This document shows positions 61,501-64,000 of a stretch of 64,000 nucleotides of DNA, piece after piece (position 1 is the first letter of the stretch; every line of letters begins with the position of its first letter). Source of the stretch: Scandinavium hiltneri (GTDB lineage: Bacteria; Pseudomonadota; Gammaproteobacteria; Enterobacterales; Enterobacteriaceae); assembly GCF_024764835.1 (NCBI RefSeq), contig NZ_JALIGE010000074.1:393243-457242 (forward strand), written 5' to 3'. The notes beneath the pieces were generated by a model. The model ran no database searches and was not told the origin of the DNA. It saw nothing but the letters and a program-made list of their open reading frames with translations. Made by a program: the position numbers and the translations under genes.

Positions 61501-62897
61501 GCTTTCTTGTGCCGCTCTTTAATCAGATTGCGGCCATCTTTCGGTTTTAACAGCATAAACGTTACCGCGGATACTACGGTCAGAGCACCCATCGTAATAA
61601 AGGTATAGTGGAACTGTTCCACGGTGTTGCTGCCGTCGAACCCTTCATAAAAGCGTAGCACTGCGGCGCTTATCGCCACCCCAAGACTAATAGACAGCTG
61701 CTGCGTCACGGCCAGCACGCTATTGCCGCTACTGGCGTTTTCGTCTGTGAGATCAGCCAGCGTTATGGTGTTCATCGACGTAAACTGCGTCGACATCGCC
61801 ATTCCCAGCACGAATAAAGGCAGGACCAGCATCCACACCGGCATGGACGGTGACTGCAGCGAGAACTGCGCAATCATCAGGCCGATAAATACCGTTATCC
61901 CTACCAGCGTCTTACGATATCCCAGCCAACGCAGCACCTGCGTCACCGTAGATTTCGCCAGAATCGACCCTAACGCCGTAGGCGCCATCATGCAGCCGGC
62001 GATCAGCGCCGGATAACCAAACCCAACCTGCAACATCAACGGCATCAGGAACGGAACGCAGCCGGTACCGAGACGCGTGGCGAGGTTGCCGACTATCCCC
62101 ACGGAGAAGGTGCGCGTTTTGAACATCGGCAGCGCGATGAGCGGCGTAGGATGGCGGCGCGCGTGGCGAATATAAGCCAGTAATAGAAGAACACTGACCG
62201 CTATGATGGCCAGCGCTATCCACGTCGCGACAATTTTCTCACCGAACAGCTCCATCCCGCTGGAAAACAGAACCAGACTCAGGCCGAACAGCAAGAAGCC
62301 GGTCATATCAAATCTGCGGCGCGGGGTGGTGAAGTTCGGCATATATTTGCGGGCATACAGCAGCCCGGCGATGCCTATCGGGATGTTAATCAGGAAAATC
62401 CAGTGCCAGCTCGCCCAAGTCACCAGCACGCCACCCAACACCGGTCCCAGAATTGGGCCGACCAGTCCAGGCATGGTCACGAAGTTCAGAACCGGTAGAA
62501 GTTCGCTGCGGGGATAGGCTCGTAGCAGTGCCAGGCGGGCGACGGGCATCATCATTGCGCCGCCAACCCCCTGAATCACGCGGAAGAGAACCAGCTGCGT
62601 TAATGAACCTGACAGGGCACATGCCAGAGAGCCCAAGGTAAACAGACTCACGGCAATCATAAAGATGCGACGCGTACCGAAGCGATCGGCCAGCCAGCCG
62701 CTGACCGGGATAAGCATCGCCACAGTCAGGGTGTAACTGATAATGGCCGACTGCATCGCCAGTGGGGAGCGGTTCAGGCTGTGGGCAATCGCGGGAAGCG
62801 CGGTGTTCAGGATGGTGGCATCCAGCGCTTGCATAAAGAAGGCCATCGCCGCGATCCACGGCAAACCGGCCATACTGCGTGATTTCTTCTCTGTCAT
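61497..62897 (-). CDS. hsrA: MFS efflux transporter HsrA (EmrB/QacA, 14 TM)
   Basis: A 466-residue drug:H+ antiporter-family protein with about 14 hydrophobic segments. The N-terminal MAFFMQALDATILNTALPAI carries the family motif D1, and GWLADRFGTRRIF is motif A. The E. coli homolog (YieO) is linked to homocysteine tolerance. Its ATG directly follows the yieP stop (TAG-ATG), so the repressor-like YieP and the transporter form one operon. It is a few residues shorter at the C-terminus than E. coli. Confidence 0.95.
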   Translation of the reverse strand: MTEKKSRSMAGLPWIAAMAFFMQALDATILNTALPAIAHSLNRSPLAMQSAIISYTLTVAMLIPVSGWLADRFGTRRIFMIAVSLFTLGSLACALSGSLTQLVLFRVIQGVGGAMMMPVARLALLRAYPRSELLPVLNFVTMPGLVGPILGPVLGGVLVTWASWHWIFLINIPIGIAGLLYARKYMPNFTTPRRRFDMTGFLLFGLSLVLFSSGMELFGEKIVATWIALAIIAVSVLLLLAYIRHARRHPTPLIALPMFKTRTFSVGIVGNLATRLGTGCVPFLMPLMLQVGFGYPALIAGCMMAPTALGSILAKSTVTQVLRWLGYRKTLVGITVFIGLMIAQFSLQSPSMPVWMLVLPLFVLGMAMSTQFTSMNTITLADLTDENASSGNSVLAVTQQLSISLGVAISAAVLRFYEGFDGSNTVEQFHYTFITMGALTVVSAVTFMLLKPKDGRNLIKERHKKA

Positions 62898-63602
62898 CTA
62901 TTTATTAGCCTGGGTGTTTGGGGCCGTTAACAGTGCCTGGCAAGCCTGCCAGGCACGAGGGCCATCGCTTTCCTGAATGGCATCTACAATGGCCTGATGA
63001 AGATCGAGCTTCACCACTTCGTTTTGCGTTATGGCAGCAAAGTAGGTCTGATAGACAGAATGAAACAGTGAAGCAAAAGAGGTCAGAAACGGATTGGAGC
63101 TCATTGCATAGATCTGTTCGTGCCAGGCCATATCCACTTCAATCCAGCGCTGACGGTCAAAATGCCGCTTCAGGTGGACCATATCTTCCATTAATGTATT
63201 CAGCCGGGCTTTTTGTTCCGCGCTGCCGAGCGTGGCCGCCAGCATGCAGGCCTGCGGTTCAAGACTGCTGCGCATAACAAGGAAGTGTTTCACGACTTCT
63301 TCAAAGTTACTTTCCGTGAGCCACCAGGATATCAGCTCTTTATCAAGGAAGTTCCAGTCGCTGCGGGGCATCACTCGGGTGCCAATACGTGGTCGCGGCA
63401 AAACCATCCCTTTTGCAGTCAGCGTCTTTACTGCTTCACGAACGGCGGTACGGCTTACGCCAAACTGCTCGCCCAACTCCATCTCTCCGGGGAGGATGCA
63501 CTCCGGCGGGTATTCGCCGGTTAAAATCTTCTGCGCCAATTTCTCGGCAAGAACCCAAGAAATGTTCTTTTGTGCCGCCAGCTGTTGCGCGCTCAAGGAC
63601 AT
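62898..63602 (-). CDS. yieP: GntR-family (FCD/FadR type) regulator YieP
   Basis: A 234-residue regulator. The N-terminal winged helix has ILPGEMELGEQFGVSRTAVREAVKTL-type sequence (GntR) ending PRPRIGTRVMPRSDW. The C-terminal all-helical FCD domain binds an unknown ligand. Start ATG 63600-63602 (MSLSAQQLAAQ) with AAAGG seven bases upstream; the reading to 63686 is rejected. It is the likely autoregulator of the yieP-hsrA operon. The roughly 150 bases upstream, before the rRNA promoter, hold its promoter and no gene. Confidence 0.95.
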   Translation of the reverse strand: MSLSAQQLAAQKNISWVLAEKLAQKILTGEYPPECILPGEMELGEQFGVSRTAVREAVKTLTAKGMVLPRPRIGTRVMPRSDWNFLDKELISWWLTESNFEEVVKHFLVMRSSLEPQACMLAATLGSAEQKARLNTLMEDMVHLKRHFDRQRWIEVDMAWHEQIYAMSSNPFLTSFASLFHSVYQTYFAAITQNEVVKLDLHQAIVDAIQESDGPRAWQACQALLTAPNTQANK

Positions 63603-63753
63603 AGATGCCTTTCCTTCATATCGAATTACCTTTCTAGTATGCCATTCAGAGACAAAATTCGGCGGTAAAAACAGCAGATAGGGCAATTAATGATGCTTTT
63701 ATGAGTTGTTTGGTGAAAAAAAGGGCGAACGATAAATTAATTCAAATTTCCTC

Positions 63754-63781
63754 TTGCCGTCTCGTCAGAACTCCCTATAAT
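63754..63781 (+). promoter_or_regulatory. rRNA operon promoter P1
   Basis: TTGCCG (63754-63759), a 16-base spacer and TATAAT (63776-63781), followed by the GC-rich discriminator GCGCCTCC typical of stringent rrn P1 promoters. The AT-rich stretch before it suits an UP element and Fis sites. Confidence 0.93.
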
Positions 63782-63873
63782 GCGCCTCCACTGACACGGA
63801 ACAACGGCACGCTAGCCGCCGGGTCAGAAGGGTTTTCCAGGAAATCCTGACAGAGAAAAGCGAAAATAAACGC

Positions 63874-63901
63874 TTGACTCTGAAAGAGGAAAGCGTAATA
63901 T
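63874..63901 (+). promoter_or_regulatory. rRNA operon promoter P2
   Basis: TTGACT (63874-63879), a 16-base spacer and TAATAT (63896-63901). It lies 120 bases downstream of P1, the normal tandem arrangement. Confidence 0.92.
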
Positions 63902-63914
63902 ACGCCACCTCGAG

Positions 63915-64000
63915 TTAGCAAGCGAAAGCGCGTAACTCACTGCTCTTTAACAATTTATCAGACAATCTGTGTGGGCACTCAAAGTGACATGGATTCTTAA
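63915..64000 (+). promoter_or_regulatory. rRNA leader with boxB-boxA antitermination signals
   Basis: A short stem region (GTTAGCAAGC...GCGCGTAACTC) is followed by boxA TGCTCTTTAACA (63941-63952), which recruits Nus factors. The 16S gene itself lies beyond the right edge, so no rRNA gene is annotated. Confidence 0.9.

Noticed and set aside
63953..64000. Start of 16S rRNA
   Set aside because: Only the leader with boxA is present; the mature 16S 5' end is not reached before the window ends.

Overview
This window is chromosomal DNA from a member of the Enterobacteriaceae (order Enterobacterales). Nearly every protein is recognisable as an ortholog of an Escherichia coli protein, and the gene order follows the E. 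coli origin region from yidG to the rRNA operon next to yieP. It is not E. coli itself. A phosphopantetheinyl-transferase-like gene lies directly between mnmE and chrR. yieH runs straight into phoU without a bgl cluster. The glv/agl alpha-glucoside locus carries a full-length GH4 glucosidase. Together these suggest the Enterobacter/Lelliottia/Klebsiella side of the family, but the genus is inference.

Layout. 1-10.4 kb: accessory catabolic and membrane genes (yidG, yidH, sulfatase yidJ with symporter yidK, AraC regulator yidL, 6-phospho-alpha-glucosidase with its PTS permease, GntR regulator yidP, transporter yidE). 10.5-14.2 kb: small heat-shock genes ibpA and ibpB with a sigma32 promoter and RNA thermometers, lipoprotein yidQ, yidR, phosphatase yidA. 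14.3-21.0 kb: the dnaA-dnaN-recF-gyrB replication operon. 21.0-24.9 kb: divergent rpmH-rnpA-yidD-yidC and then mnmE. 25.2-28.8 kb: the PPTase-like gene, chrR, adeP, yieH. 28.9-37.2 kb: phosphate operon pstSCAB-phoU with Pho boxes, then glmS and glmU. 37.2-37.8 kb: an intergenic region with two consensus CRP sites, a 16-codon ORF and a terminator. 37.8-44.8 kb: complete ATP synthase operon. 45.3-48.7 kb: rsmG, mnmG, oriC, mioC. 48.8-53.3 kb: asnC, asnA, viaA, ravA. 53.6-63.6 kb: kup, the ribose operon rbsDACBKR, hsrA, yieP. 63.7-64.0 kb: tandem P1/P2 promoters and the boxA leader of an rRNA operon whose 16S gene begins beyond the window.

How the genes work together. The core is the replication start machinery: oriC, its initiator DnaA, the clamp DnaN, RecF, gyrase B, and the origin-flanking genes mnmG and mioC. 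Ribosome, tRNA-modification and membrane-insertion genes and the ATP synthase sit around it, as in other enterobacteria. Catabolic modules (ribose, alpha-glucosides, sulfated substrates) are each paired with a local regulator.

No insertion sequence, prophage, CRISPR array, tRNA or toxin-antitoxin system was seen. The most interesting unannotated signal is the CRP-flanked small gene or small RNA at about 37.49-37.70 kb. Secondary points are a PPTase-like protein with replaced catalytic-motif residues, a second upstream RbsR operator exactly 80 bp from the first, a perfect palindrome at the yidR ribosome-binding site, and a variant R4 DnaA box in oriC.
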